DNA from: Leucaena leucocephala
Taxonomy: Eukaryota > Streptophyta > Magnoliopsida > Fabales > Fabaceae
Reading direction: 5' to 3'
DNA: 64,000 nt
NCBI GenBank assembly: GCA_037074615.1
Contig: CM073545.1
Location: forward strand, 19,734,001-19,798,000
This document shows positions 23,171 to 37,561 of this stretch, one piece after another. How positions within the stretch are numbered: the stretch's first letter is position 1; every line of letters starts with the position of its first letter. Below the pieces are notes generated by a model, which was given only the letters and a program-made list of their open reading frames with translations, was not told the origin of the DNA and ran no database searches. The position numbers were made by a program, and so were the translations under genes.

Positions 23171-26100
23171 GTTAACATCCTGATGACCGTTACATTATGG
23201 TCAGAAACAATTGAAGCACTCGACCCCAGTTCAAAGTTAGTATTTCAGAAATGTTAACGCAGACAATGGTAGAATTTGGATCTTCTTCTTGGTGTTGTTC
23301 TTGGTTTAATTTTTATATATGTTGCTGCTTGTAACTGATATTTCTTTAGGTTTGGAATGGGAGTAAGTCTCTTTTTTACAATATGGGTTGGTTTGTATAA
23401 CTGAGTTCGTGTATTAATGGTGTATCTCTTATGGGATTTTTCTATAATCAGATATTGTGTTTTCTCTCTATATATATATGTGGCAGTCTTCTGCAATCTA
23501 GGTCACACTATAGAGCACCAGTTTTCGCCCACATATGAGCACGATAAAACACAAAGAAGAAAAGTGAAACAGTACTGAACAATGTGCCACTCCACGTTAG
23601 CTTTTGCTGAGGCGGTGTTTTCTTTGGTTAGAATTTCAAGTTGAACATTTTTTCCTCTTTCGTTGCCTCTTGACAATTGCTTATTACATCTTAGGAAAAA
23701 CACTCTTAACACAAAGCCAACGTTGGCTTGGTTCGGATATGGATATTCTTTGTCATGACGATGAAGCATATATAGTTTTCTGGGATTAAACGAAGTGCTG
23801 AGTCTTCCCTATAGGAAATTCTTAATAAATGCAAGAGATTTGAAAAACATCAAAAGAAAAGCCTAATGTTATTCTTTTCACGTTTTTATGATCAGAGGCA
23901 TCAGAAAAGTTAGCATCTATATATAGGTATGGTAATTATAAGTCGAACGACTTTATTACACCTACTTCGGACGTAGTCGCTTTTACATATTCTATCTTTT
24001 GCACGATCAATTAAACTATTTAGCTCTCTGATTCTATGGTATGGGTAGTTCATCTTCATCAGTCAGACTCTGGCAGAAGCCGTTATAATAATATAAGTAG
24101 CAATTTCTGCAGACTGATTGAGGAGTGCTCTTCCATGCATGGTAGTGAAATTCTCGGAAACATGAGTGGCAAATTTTGAACCCCTAGGAAGCCGGTGGCC
24201 TCGTACTTTTTTATTAGTCAGAGAGTCAAGAGTCGTTATGATGTAATAATCAGGGATAGATTCATGAAATAATATGACGTACGTGGTTGTTGGATTTACT
24301 CGGGGCTGAGGGGAAGACGCCAAAATCCCACTCAAAACCATGCAATTCCATATTCTACCAAACTGAAGTGAGGAGTATTCTAGAACTCTTTCACCACAAT
24401 GATGAAAGATTCTAACACCATATATTAATCATGAAATTCCTTTTGGGTTTATGTATATGGATTTCAAATTCCAAAAGTACGTAAAAGAAAAAGGGTAGTT
24501 ACGGTCAAAAATAAGCGGGAGACTGGGCTTTCCAACGAAAGTACTGTGCGATGATAGAGGGTATTCAAATTAAGGGGATCTTGATCTTGGATACTAATAA
24601 TGAGAACCTTTATTGCAATCTCAGCGGAAATTAATAAAAGGAGTGGGAAAAGCGAAGGCATCAATATAGGGGGATAACTTTTGAGAGGACCAATGGAACG
24701 AATAAAGGGAAAAAACGAAGACAGACAAAAGCTACATATCTCTGGGACGAAGGCAATAAATGGGAAACCCTGATTGCGAAAATGTCGGTGGAGGGAAGAA
24801 ACGCAGCAGCGAGACAGAGTGGTGTGGGCTAAAACTTGCAGAGTTTCTGCAATTATGGGGTACGATCCTCAGAAGGGTTCGAAAACTCATGCACGCTTCA
24901 TCTCCTCAAAGTCGCTCTTTCTCCCTCCTCTCCCATCTCCTTCTCAGTTTATTTATTGTAAAAAGAGGATATACCCCTTCGCTTTTTAAATCCTGCCCCA
25001 AAGGGCCCCATGCAATATTTTTTGTCTTTGTTAATTGGCATCGTGGAACCGTCCAAATAGTTCTTACAAAATAGAAAAAGAAAAAAACGGGTAATTCTAA
25101 AACGGATGCTTGCATTATTAGGTGATATGTGAAGGAAACGATAGCGCTTTCTCTCATACAAGTTTTATCTTTTCTCTTATTAATTCTCCTTGGAAAAAGC
25201 CTTTCATATTTAGTGTTTGCTTGTGTCTTCAACATGAATGCCTCTAATAAAATGTTATCTTCCCTATACTATAGAAGATAAGAACTAGATATCTAAAATT
25301 TTTAATTTATTAGCAACTTTTAGATCTGCAAAACCAATTAAGATCTATAATGAACGCAGCTGGAAAAAAAACAGAAATGAAATCTACAGAATCAACACAA
25401 TCGCATATCCAAGTAGAAAAGTATAGATCACCGTAGATGACAATTAAAGGAGAAGAAAACACATATCGTGTTGCACAATGTGTTCCCCATGCTGTCGGCG
25501 GTGAGAGCATATCGTCGACATTGAGGGAAACCCGTCGCCGTTGAGGTTTGCTATCACTTTAAAACACTACCGGTGGTGAGAGGTTGAAGACGATGGTTGC
25601 TAGAGAACGACAATATTGATACTTGTGTGTTCAAGTAAGAAAGAAGTGTGCTCGAGTGTGTGAGGGGTGAAAAAATTTGCATTTGCTACATCATCAGATA
25701 AAGTTCATCTTATTCTATTAAAGAGTAGGTATGTAATAGCACTTTTTCAAAACCAAAAAAAAAAAAAACTATTAAGAGAAAATTTTCTAATGGAGAAGTT
25801 TTTTTTTATAGAGCTTCTTTTCAAAAGCATATTACATGTCAGATTATAAGTTTATAACATAAAATCTCTGCTGTTAAGAGGCAGTATTAAAAGTGAACTT
25901 TTTAACAGCGTCTATTTAGAGGTGTAAGCGTTATCTTATTATGCCTCAACCCACTCTTCATTCTAATAGCAGTCTCTTTTTTCTTAGAAAAAAGAAGAAG
26001 AAGAAATGTTACGTTATCTTATGGATTTTATTTAAAATTATTTGTGCTGGGTGATTTCGAATTCCGGGAGAAGTTACAATTGAAGTCAACATAGTAATTA

Positions 26101-27593
26101 TCCTCGACTACCGGTTTGATTTATATTACTACCAATTCTGAATGGAAAAATAATTCCATAAATAATAGTGTAATGGGCGAAGATAATAATAGCAACTAGT
26201 TAATTGAAAGAAAGACTGCTAGAAATTCGAGATATCAAGTTTACATATTTACTCGCGAATCCAACCCTTGATTACCAATTTTTATTGATATTATATCAAG
26301 TATGATTTTCGACATTATTATTCGATTTCCTTTTTATATCCGACACTTAAAAATTTTAAGGAATTCAAATTCTCTCTTATTCATTTAGGTTGAAAACCAG
26401 GGGCACATATTCGACGAAAGAGAAATATTTTTTAAAGAAATGGTGGTGGTTGAGTAATATGCTTATAGTAAAAACTTTGCAAATAGAAAAGTATAAAGAA
26501 GTGCGTACCATGGATTACTTTTGAATCCCTGTAACAGCATGTGGAGTAGACCACTTTGAAACGGAGCAATGTAGAGTTGTTGACCATACTATTCAATAAA
26601 CTGGGAATCACAGGTTGCCAGTAGTAGTTAAACAGAGAAAGTAGGAGGGCATGACACCTACGATGTATCCTTTCAATTGAGGTGGATCAACCAGTCAACC
26701 TCCTTTCATTTTCTTCACATAGAAATTTCAGCTGGTAACCCTACTGTGCAAGTGCAACTCAACAATGACTATTATCCCCTCAACTAAAGTTCAATCCGCT
26801 TGACTGGCTCTCTTTCTCTCTCTGTGCGTTATGGCCATCGATTGGCTCGCTATTTTTATTAAACAATTTAAATACACTTCTTGTTAACTATTCCCTATTA
26901 GATTCTTCCATTAAATTGTCACATGTAAACTGTAAAGTACATGTCAATGAGAAGCATTGACATGTAGCCAGGTTAGCAAAGGTGCTCGCATAATAAACAC
27001 TACATATAAATTTTGTCCTTTTCCTCATTGCAGCTAATAATATGCGGTTCCGTCTCCAAGTATAAAAAAATAAACAACTGAATTTTTAATACCAAGAAAA
27101 ATGAGTATAAAATGTTTTAAATATGCTACAATTTGTTTTTCCTTCTAAAAAATACCCTTGATAAAGTCACTAAAATCATGCCTTAATTAATTCATGATAA
27201 TTAAATGAAGGGTAAAATGAAAAAAGTGCATTAATTGCAACTGTAACTTCCTCCTGTTCTCTTATATTTTGGGACAAAATAAGAGTCTAACAATTCTCTT
27301 ACAAATGGAGATTGAGAGAGTATATCCTATGTTTCTGTTCGAGTACACGAAACATCTCTTCATTAAAATTTGAGGATGATTGCGGTAATACACGTTACAA
27401 TTATACATTTCCACGTAAGATGCATCCCCCCTTTTCCTTTGATTTCTCTCCCCCATTTTAATGTCTTAGTATCCTATCCCTGTATCCCACACAAACAAAT
27501 GAATAACTTAATGGAGTGGACAGGTGATCTTCCACCCTACCCTCCAAAGAAGGCCTCTCTCCATACTTAAAATATAAGAAAAGAACAAAAACC
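23171..27593. other. Intergenic region between the Dof gene and the PUB13-like gene
   Basis: The Dof 3' UTR probably extends to about 23500, then AT-rich DNA. Frames at 24760-25074 and 24906-25235 overlap on opposite strands and look random. A stretch at 25480-25920 with GTCG-type patches and A runs may be a decayed transposon, but no ends were found. The PUB13-like 3' UTR occupies roughly the last 150 bp. Confidence 0.45.
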
Positions 27594-30500
27594 TCAACTA
27601 TCAACAAGGTTAGTAATAGAAGGGGGCTGTATATCCTGATTCTGAACTTGCACTTCAGTCTGTGTTTGAACTTCCTGCTGCTGCTGCTGTTCAACGAATC
27701 TGCTCATTCGCTCGAGCAATTGTGCAGCCTTTCTTTTGCCTCTGTCTGTACCATTTTGAGCCAGATCCACCAATGGACCCATCACACCGAGATCTTCGGC
27801 TTGCGCTAGATATTGCTGATCTCCGGAACAAAGGTGTACTAAAATGGCGGCCGCATTCTCTTTGTTTCTTGGGGATCCATTCCCAATGACCCCTACCAAA
27901 ACTGGTACAGCCTCCACAGCACCAATTGCAACCTTCCCTTCTGGATGACTAGCCAATATTGCCAATATGGCCAATGCTTCATCAACCATTCCCCCACCAG
28001 GTTCTGTTAGCAGTCGCATCAGTGTAGGAACAACACCAGCCCTCACTGCTTTTCCCTTGTTACCCTGGTATATGCACAAATTGAAGAGTGCCGTTGCGGC
28101 ATCCTTTTTACCCCTTTGGGTACCCTCACTTAGCAGTGTCACTAGTGGTGGGATGGCTCCTGAGGACCCGATAGTAACCTTATTTTCATCTACGACTGAG
28201 AGGCTGAAAAGTGTGGCTGCTGCATTTTCCCGAGCTTCCATGCTGCCCTTCCTGAGCACATGAACTATGCCAGGAACTGCCCCGGAAGATATGATACTTC
28301 CTTTGTTATTCTCACAAATGGAAAGATTTAAAAGAGCTGTTACGGCGTGCTCTTGAGTTCGGGAGTCAGGTATAGCAAGGAGGTCAACAAGGAACGGTAT
28401 TGCACCAGCTTCAGCAATGGCCACACGGTTATCTGCATTGCGTTTTGCTAAAAGACGGATCTCACCTGCTGCTGATCTCTGGTCTTCAGGATTACCAGAT
28501 GTAAGCTTACGGAGAAGGTTTTCAATCTTACTACGCTCAGCTGGTGAGCAGGCAGATGCTGACTTACTAGGCGGGGAACTGCTGGGTCGTTTTGGAGGTT
28601 CCATTCCATTGGCTTCACACCATTGTGCTATGAGGCTTCGTAAGACATAATTGGGCGTGAGAACGGTGCTAGTAAGTTTCTGCTGTGTTTTTGGACAGGT
28701 GCCATGCCCTGATTCCAACCATTTCTCAATACAAGAACGCTCATAAGTCTGCAGTTAAGAGAACACGATACATTTCAGTGGCAACTTGACACACAAACAT
28801 GCTGATTCTTCAGTGGGGTTAAGAATCAACAAGTGTGAACTGGAAACATTTAGCAGCAGTTTTATACTATATATATCAGGATCACATCAGTTAAAGCCTT
28901 CGATATTTCAAATTCTTTCAAAGCAACACTGAGACTTATCAATATAGAAAGCGACTGCACGTCTCAAAACCTCTCCTAAATTAAGCAATTCTAGAAATGA
29001 ATTAGATTCTTAAAATTTTTGGCTAACAACATGATTCATTTTGCTGCAACTTTACGTTCAAGTGGATTAAGTAAACTTCTGATTGGAAGAGACAAAAAGG
29101 AGGGGTGGCTAAGTACACACCATCTGAACTTTTCTGTTTGAGAGCGCCTCAGAATGTACATACCTGTCCTGTGGAAACAATAACAGGATCTTTCATCAAT
29201 TCCAGGGAAATTGGACATCGAAAATCATCAGGGATAATAGAGGCTTGATGACCCTTTTCACTCATCCCATGGCTGCTACTGCACGAAAAAAGGCCTTTTC
29301 CACCTTCAGTATCATCCATGACTAGATTCTCTGTTTGTACGTAATCCTTTATTTTTTTCAATAACATTGACATCTTCTCAATACTTGCTCCCGGATCCCC
29401 ACCACTTGCTGCCACCATCTCATGCAAAGCTAGTGACTCTTGTGTAAGATCACATATTCCCATCAATTGCAATTTTTCAGCTAATCTCCTTAGAACAGCT
29501 GAATCTGTTGCTGCATCACTGCTATTATCATAAAGTGACAAGATATCATCGTACAACTCATCATCAAGTGCATCAGCCATTCCTTTGGCTCTTCTGAATT
29601 GTGCCAGAACAAGATCAACCTAGAAACACAGTTTTTTTTTCTAAGTGAATGTAACAGAGTTTTAAAAGAAGAACACGTCAAACGCACAAAACATGGAAAT
29701 GTTACCTGCTCTTTAACTTCATCTGATATGTCAAGTTTATCATATGAAATTCCACTCAAGGCTTGTTCTAATTGAGCTGTCACCTCGTGGTATTGTTTCA
29801 TAATTTGCTCCCTCTCTAAGACCTGTAATCAAAATAATCAATGTTTAAAGACAAAGAAGAAGATGATGAAGACATAATCCAGAGTCATTTCGTTTTGATG
29901 ACAGGAGGTACTAGCTAGGAGTTTTAGCAAGCAATGCAACATCTACGACATCTAAAGTCATGCAACAGAAGTTAATATTCAGGTAAAGTCAAAGCTTATG
30001 AAAGCTAATAGCCACATATAATATTTCATTACACCCCTGACATAATAAAAAAATGAATTCCTCTCAACCACTCATCTTGAACTTTCCCAACTTTCCCATC
30101 CCGCCAGAAGCATTGATTGAGAGAATATTCGTCTGAAATCTTCTAAATACTTGGGACAACATGAAAGATAGACACATTTCTTCCTTTTTAAGTTTCACCT
30201 TCTTCCCAGTTAAACGGAAGACTCCATAAACTATTAAACTGTAAAGGTTATAGTTAACCAGCTTATATGAGAGCACAGAATAGACAAAATAAATCGAAAG
30301 GATGGATACAAATGTCCTGAACAACTGCAATCGAAAGAGGCCTCCTTAACAAATAAAAACGAATATATTCTATTAACATAGATAAATAATATATATATAT
30401 ATATAGTTAACTGTCCGAAAATGGATTTGTATACTTTCCGAAAATTGATTTGCATCCTTACCCTCATAATAATCAACAATAGTTAACTGTCCATCACTGA

Positions 30501-31242
30501 ACAATACTACGGTTAAAAAACACTGCTTAGGAAATGCAAAACACTTCTAATCCAGCAGCTTTCAACCATATCCTATCTGAAGAGATGCGATAGAAAGCAA
30601 ATTAATATTAGGCTTCTGTGATAGCATTATGGATCGCAACACAAGAACATCGATCCTCCCTCACATATATGAATGAGCAAGAAACTACTTTTTGCTCAAT
30701 TGACTGCGTTTCGAAATTTTACTAAAAAGCCTAAAACAAAATCAATTCATGGTAGCGTAAAAATTAATATAGCAAGTGAGCTCGCAGTTGCTTTCCCAAT
30801 AGCTCGTACAAATATCACCCTCGAAAGATCAATATATCCAAAAATCAAACCACTTATAATGAAATCGCATGGAAGAACAATATACCAATTAAGGAATTAA
30901 AAAGGGGAAGGAAAAAACGCAAAGACTATTAAGACGAATTGAATAATACTCACACACCATATAAATCTTGCTGCCATCGCTCCCGAATCTGAGAAGTTGT
31001 TTGGCTGATTCTAACGCTCCCTTGAAGGAAATCAAAGCTTTCAAGGTCTCTTCAGGCGGCGCCTCTTTGCGGTCCCTAATCTCTTCGAACATTGGAATCA
31101 ACAACTTCAACCTTCTTGCCAAATTGCAGTACTGCTTCTTGACTGTGCTCCTGTAGTCCGAGATCGCAGCTATCTCATTGATCAAGTCAAACGAACTCTG
31201 CACCATAGCTGCTTTGTCTTCCTCCATGGCAGCTTCCAGCAT
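27594..31242 (-). CDS. PUB13: U-box/ARM-repeat E3 ubiquitin ligase, PUB13 type
   Basis: The CDS is complement(join(27594..28748, 29164..29619, 29706..29822, 30958..31242)), all junctions phase 0. It has 665 residues from the ATG at 31227, or 670 from the upstream ATG at 31242; relatives favour the shorter form (MEEDKAAMVQ). Order: an N-terminal UND helical domain (1-240), a U-box from about 255 (DDFRCPISLELMKDPVIVST, then GQTYERSCIEKWL), and about six ARM repeats (385-640; e.g. RTQEHAVTALLNLSI, KDAATALFNLCIYQGNK). The tail is Gln/Glu-rich (FVEQQQQQEVQ). The U-box recruits a ubiquitin-loaded E2, and the ARM repeats choose substrates. PUB12/PUB13 in Arabidopsis ubiquitinate FLS2 and other receptors, and rice SPL11 limits cell death and affects flowering. 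All four splice pairs are normal (the exon 1 donor reads GTGTGTGAG) and no lesions are seen. Confidence 0.93.
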
Positions 31243-32132
31243 CAGATCTCACAATACGGAGCGTTTAGCTTCACGGAACCAACTAACCGGCGGCAATAAA
31301 CAGATAAAGCTGCTCTAGATATCTTAACTTCCTGCTAAAATTCGCGGAAATAGGGATGGCTGGTCATACCCGGCTTGAATGAGAGGGGATTTTCAGAAAG
31401 AGCGTTTTAGAGTTGAGAAGGGGAGAGAGATTGCAAACGAGGGAACGTGAGAAACACGGGTAAAGACTTGCCTTTTTTTCCCTGCCGCGGCGCGGCTGAC
31501 GCTGAGTGAGCTAACCAAGCTTGGGTTAGGGAGTAAAGCGGAGTTAGTATAAAATCAATATCATATGCCCGTGCTGAGCTGAATGCTGACTTGTATAATT
31601 GACCTAAAGGCACTTCGGCTTGGGCATGGCGGCTTCGGCTAATGCGGCGGCGGAGGTAAGAATCGGTCAATTGGGTCAAAAACGTTCGTAAAATAACGGA
31701 ATTAATGCGTCTCAACATTGAGCGACTGACCAAGCAACATCTCCTGCGCCCCTGAATTCTTTATCTTTTTTTACCACTGAACTGAATCGCCGCGCTTCCA
31801 TCAAAATCACCGATTGCTACCATACCTGAGGTGCGGATGCATGGAAGTTTTGTGATTGGAAAAAAAAAAAAATACAACACATCTCTTTAATATAAAATAT
31901 ATTTAATTATAATAAAAAATTAATTAAATTTATAATATATATTTTTTAAAATATCATAATATTTTTTTAAATATTTTTTTATATTTTATTTAATTATTAT
32001 TAAGTGAATATTAATAAAAATAATTTAATAAATATAACAATAAATTTTATATTTATAATCAATATTAACCACAAATTAAATCATATTAAAGATTAGAGGA
32101 GTAAATAAAAAAATAATTCTTTAACATATGCT
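31243..32132. other. Upstream region of the PUB13-like gene
   Basis: A moderately GC-rich leader/promoter stretch to about 31830, then extremely AT-rich DNA (31860-32100). The opposite frames at 31407-31733 show no domain. Confidence 0.45.
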
Positions 32133-32420
32133 CCGATCCCTCCGTCCCAAAATACCCAATTGTGTTTTTTTAATAAAACAATTAAAATTTTCTAAAAGTA
32201 AGAAATATGTAAGAAATATATATTTTTTTCAAATAAACCCTCATTTATAATGTTAAAACGAGATAAAGTAATAATGGGAAAAAATAATGAGAGGAGATGT
32301 AATATATGAAATTGAATGAGAGTGAAATGAGTAAAAAAGGTATTTACTATTGAAACGAATTTAAAAGGTATTTTATAAAGTGAGATAAACTAATTTAAAG
32401 AAATAATCTTATATTTAGAA
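32133..32420. mobile_element. Possible Stowaway (Tc1/mariner) MITE
   Basis: The left end reads 'gatccctccgtcccaaaata', matching the classic Stowaway terminus CTCCCTCCGT followed by CCAAAATA. The interior is AT-rich with ggtattt/aaggtatttt motifs. The right inverted end is too diverged to define and no TA duplication can be fixed, so this is tentative. Confidence 0.4.
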
Positions 32421-35400
32421 GTGGAATAATTTACCTGACTAATATTTTAGTGCTTCTTCCGCGTTTTGCTGCATTGTTTATTTTTCCCCTCGTGTAGTTA
32501 AGGCTTCCGTTAACGTGGACGCTTTCATTGTGATTAACATCATTTGAAAGCTATATGTGAGGACAATATTATGTTATGGTGACATCTTATTATTATTAAT
32601 AAAATTAATATACAGTGGTTAAGTATCATTAAAAAAATGGGGAAAATACAGGAGAAATTAAGAAGCGAGGGCCGGACGCATCAGAGGGGAGAGTAGTTAA
32701 AGTAAAGATGAAGATGGATGTTGATGGTAAATGCATGGTACGTAGTTTAACTTGACGGCGTTACGTACGTGTCGAAAACGTAACTAGAGAAAGAGACGGG
32801 GCTATTGGATGGCGTTATAAATGGGATAACAAGCACATAATTAACAAAAAGGGGATTGCAATGGACTAGAGTGAACATAATTTATAGAAGGAGAATGCAG
32901 GAGGCACACAGGTAGGTACATGACAAGGGGAACTGAAGGGGTTGGCAAAAAGAAAGAGAAAGGTCAAAAGCGATATAACGAGGGGATAAGATCCATGCAA
33001 CGCAACAAAATTGTGGGTAATTGCGAACAAGTGGCTTGTGCATGTGGGACACACGTCCTATCAGTGATAAGGGCCGTTGCTTGCTTCTCATTATTCAGAG
33101 AAGCCGATACGCCTACGATTAATATTGTCGTGCATATAACACCGAGCTACTGGGAATTGGAATATAATATATCTCCAAGTTTTCTAGTAGTACTACGTAC
33201 TTGGTTCTTTTCGCTCCCAGCTAAGCATCAAAGTGGAACACTTTTTCGTTGATTAATTTCAGCAGGAGTTCTATCTTTGTAAATAGTTTCATGATTTGTT
33301 GGGTATTTTATTGCTTAGTTAAATAATGATATATGACGCGTAGGTTGCGTCACTCTTGACTGAGATAGACGAGAGGGCTTTTAATTAATCGACATTTTTT
33401 AATTTATTTAAATCAATTATCGATCGATGATGAATGGGTAATTGATTTTGACAACGTAAACTAACTTATTTTGCTCCATACATAGAATTTCCTACCCAGC
33501 GACAACTTCTTCCCGAGTCACCGTCAATATTAATTAAAGCCTCGCCATTAGTCAGAAGAAGCTTCTCATTTTTCACTCTCTTCTAATAACTTTTTGCGCA
33601 TGAAACATAAACATAAAATGTTTTAATTGCGTCAAAGATATCCAACTCACTGCAACAACTCACACAGGACCCTCACTTAATAATTCAGTTTTGAAATTTG
33701 CATATATTGCGCCAAAACGGGATGAAGATTTACATAATACGTATTCCAGAGCTGAATATATAGTACGTATTCACAACCGTACGCCAAGCGAGGCTCAAGG
33801 AAGAGTCCGGATGGATGTGGTTGTTGTGGGCAAGCAAATTATTCCACGTGTCAATCAATGGCTGGGCTCAGACACGTAATGGCCCAACTGGCCGATGTGT
33901 CCAGTAAACCAAAAATTTCAAACGGAATGGCGAGACCATTTCAAGACTTTGTGGAATCCTCACCGCACGTAATCAAGTTAAGCTCTTTTCCCACCCTCAG
34001 ATAGAAACCAGCCTGGCTTACGCGCTTGCGGATCTGATAGGGTGGCCCCGCCTGCCTGTAGGCGATTAGCCGATTCTCTTCGGCTCACTTCCACTACTCG
34101 GCTTCAAGTCCTGAAGCAAGTACACTACAGTACGTTTCAAACTTCTAAAGTTGCCAGGATATAAATTACTATAAAATATCCTCGGATACAAAGATGCCTT
34201 TTCTTAGCTCTTAATTCCTGTTCGAGTCATAATCAAACTTTCTTCTTATTTTTTATTTTTCCTAAAAAAAACAAATCTAAATGTTAAATCTACGTCATTA
34301 CTGGGACACATGTGATCACTGAACAAACTTGCTTCCCAAATCACATCAGTAGAGGTGATATTTGATTATCCTTTTAAATATTTTTTTTTATCTTTTGTAA
34401 AATTATAATTAACTGTTGAATTTTACATTCTTAAAATTTGAAAGTAATATCTAAGTCTTTCTTTTGGACATTCAAATCATCTGATGTTGAGTGGATTTTT
34501 TCTTGTATTACCGTCTGGTAGGGTATTAAATTAATTCGAACTAGGTCGAGTTGATTCATGTAGGTGCAGGACCTCTTGCTTTTTTTCCGACAATTTTATA
34601 CGTGGTCGAGACTTCAATTCTAGGGCTTGCAACAAAAGAAGAAGCGCTGTTAAAAACACTAATTTGTGAAGTTAAATGAGCCAAACTCAAGGGTATATTG
34701 ACTATTCCCTCGTTGAAAGTGCCATAAAATATTTGGGCGAGTTAATGGAGGAGGCTTGAAAAGTTTAGGATGGTAAATTATTCAAGATGTAACGATTCTA
34801 AAATGACAGGTTACTTTGCTTTTTTGTAGCAGGGATTTTGATGAACTGGACCACGAGTTGAAAGACAGGATAACACTGTATAACTAAAACTTTGAAATTT
34901 ACAAATTAATTAAACTTGTATATTTTACAACCTGACATCCTCATTTTACATTCATCTCCTTACGAGGTGTTTCATTTATGCCCATCCTCCCAAAAGTTAC
35001 TCATACAAGAGGTTTTCATCGCACTGATATCGCGGGGAGCTAAAAAGTGTAGAACGTAGGATGATGAGAATAAGAGAGGCGACGAGGGCAACGGAAAAAT
35101 GAATCGCTTTCGGCGTGGGTGAGGCGGCGCAGGCGCTTCATGGGATCTCCTCCTTGAAGGACGGCTCATATAACCCCCTCTAACCACGCTTTCGGGCTGC
35201 CCTTCAACTAAACCGTGCTCATAATGAATCGCGTCACTTGGCAGCTCAGTTTCTTCTTCTTCTTCTTCTTCTTCTCCTTTGTTGTAACTTAAACGCTATT
35301 ATGAACATTCAAAGACGATAAGGGAAGCCAAAAAACGGATGGTTATTTTATTTTGAGATCCCAAATTTTCTTACATTTCTCTTGGTGCTGCAATTCCTTA

Positions 35401-36552
35401 CCTCTCATACGCGCGAGGGCATTATACAAGTGAAATAATTTAAAATATTTATATTAGCATGGGGTCGATTTAGGTGTTTGCTTTATATATACAATTCAAT
35501 CCTCTTGCGTCAACTCGGGTGTTGCAAGTTGACCCATGTATATCTTGATATTCAAATTAAAAGCCACAAAGTCGTTTCCATTGATTTACTATATTTAACT
35601 TCTCTATTCATTTTTCTGTCTATGTTTTTTATAAAAAAAAAAAAAAAAACTCAAACGATATATATATATATATAATAAGATTATATGGAAACGAGCAACT
35701 TACGCGCGTCAGAAGAAAACAGGGGCAGAACATGTTTGGAGAAGCTCAACTCTGGTTTACTCCCTGGAAATGGGGGGAAAATATCCTGTTGTTTTGGATG
35801 ATACATAACGTGAACGGTAAAACGGGTAAAAAGTGTTGATGTTTATTAGACATGGTGATTTGTTTGGTGGATTTTTTTTTGTTGCCTATTTATTATATCG
35901 AAATTTTATTCCTACTATATTCGGATTCGACTCGCATCACGTACCTAGTTATAGTATGTGAGTCTTCTAACAAAATTTTTTTGCATACATCAAAATTTAA
36001 ATTTGAGATCTCGCTTAAACGATATCGAGTTGTTTATCACTCGTGAGTAACCTGTTAGTAGTTTTGTGAATTTTTGTGAAGGAGGAAAAAGGGACAAGGA
36101 CTCGAAGATGGGACATGACGGTGATGTCGATGAGCATGAGCCACGACCCAACATGTATTGGCGGGTCCCTTTCGGCTCTCCGAGTTTCCACTATCTTTTT
36201 TTTTGTTAAGAACGAGAACCCGGTCTTATAATGGGGTGGCTATACCTGGCCCATAGGCTGTACTGGGGTTTTACAACGTAGGCCTCGACACATGATAAGA
36301 GAATTGACCCCAATAATTGACCCAGTGTAGTTCCAATTTCATTGTGGGGGGCCTTCAACAGGGCCCTGCTCACAACAAAGGAATTCAGCTCTGGGCTTTG
36401 GAGTTTCTAAGCTAACAAATCATAACCCAGGCTTGCTTGCCTTATGTCTAAACCAGCTCTTTTTGCTTTTTTATTCATGGATTCCATTCCCTTTTCAATT
36501 CAACAACTAAAAGAGGGTTTTACCAAAAAAAGAAAAAGAACTAAGAGAGAAA

Positions 36553-36565
36553 GGGGGGGGGGGGG
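36553..36565. repeat. Homopolymeric G tract (13 G)
   Basis: Read directly, in an otherwise AT-rich context, preceded by agagagaaa. Confidence 0.9.
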
Positions 36566-37550
36566 TGCAAACACCACGTAGATGGAGGTGGAATTAGGAA
36601 TGATTTGTCCCATATCTCAACGCCACTGTGGCGCATTATTGTAAGATGAAAGATTGGTAGCTGCACCGAGCATACCTAAGATTAAGGAGTTATACCAAAA
36701 AACGAATTATATGATGATTGTCACTTGTCATTTGCAGGTGTGAGGTGAGATCCTATAATTTATAACATCATAGGCTTCTTATTTTTTAATCTCTCAATTC
36801 TATCGAACAATCGTGATGGGATCAGAAAAGGGAAAAATCAAATCAAATCAAATCCTTACGCTAGCTAGTTAAAGTTATATTCGATTATTATTATCATCTT
36901 GTTTTCATATTCACCAAGTTGTCAGTGTCTACTTACATACTCAACATACAACGCATTGAGAAGCATCCCTGTGAGTTTTTTTTTTTACTTTTAATTTTGA
37001 TTTTCTTAATAAAAAATAAATCCCAACTTTGAACTGTTATGCGTGTGGATGAATTGTAATGAAAATAGATAGAATGGTAAAGTATATCCCAAACGAGAGA
37101 GTAGGTAGTATTACTGGTAAAGTAATGCTGCGTCGTAAAGAAGCTATACGACATTATGGTACGGAGCACATAAGAGTGAAGGGGGACATAACATTATGTA
37201 ATATAGGAACGAGAGGGATGGGAGCATCATTTATAGATGATATGGGCGGAGACGGTTTGGCAATTCATAATGAATGGTGTCTACGTAATAATAAACAAAA
37301 CCACCTGACGCTTCATTGAGGAGAGTAATATTGAAAGAGGCGTGAAAACGACGGCAATGAAGCAATGAACGACGTGTATGCCCGCCTTCTATTGATGATG
37401 CCCTCTGGATCCGGCTCTGACACCAATACCTGAAAGGCATCACGCATTTATATGAAACGACATGCTTTTTGGGGGAAGATCAACGTGGTTGGTGACGACG
37501 GGGAGGGGTTGGATGACTGGTCCATGTTTGCTTTTTCCACAAAGGGAGGA

Positions 37551-37561
37551 GGGGGGGGGGG
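37551..37561. repeat. Homopolymeric G tract (11 G)
   Basis: Read directly, preceded by gggagga, so the local G-rich patch spans about 18 bp. Confidence 0.9.

Noticed and set aside
34972..35187. A 71-codon Arg/Pro-rich minus-strand frame as a possible small peptide gene
   Set aside because: No signal peptide, no CLE, RTFL, IDA, RALF or CEP motif and no promoter evidence; the composition could arise from a short GC-rich patch.
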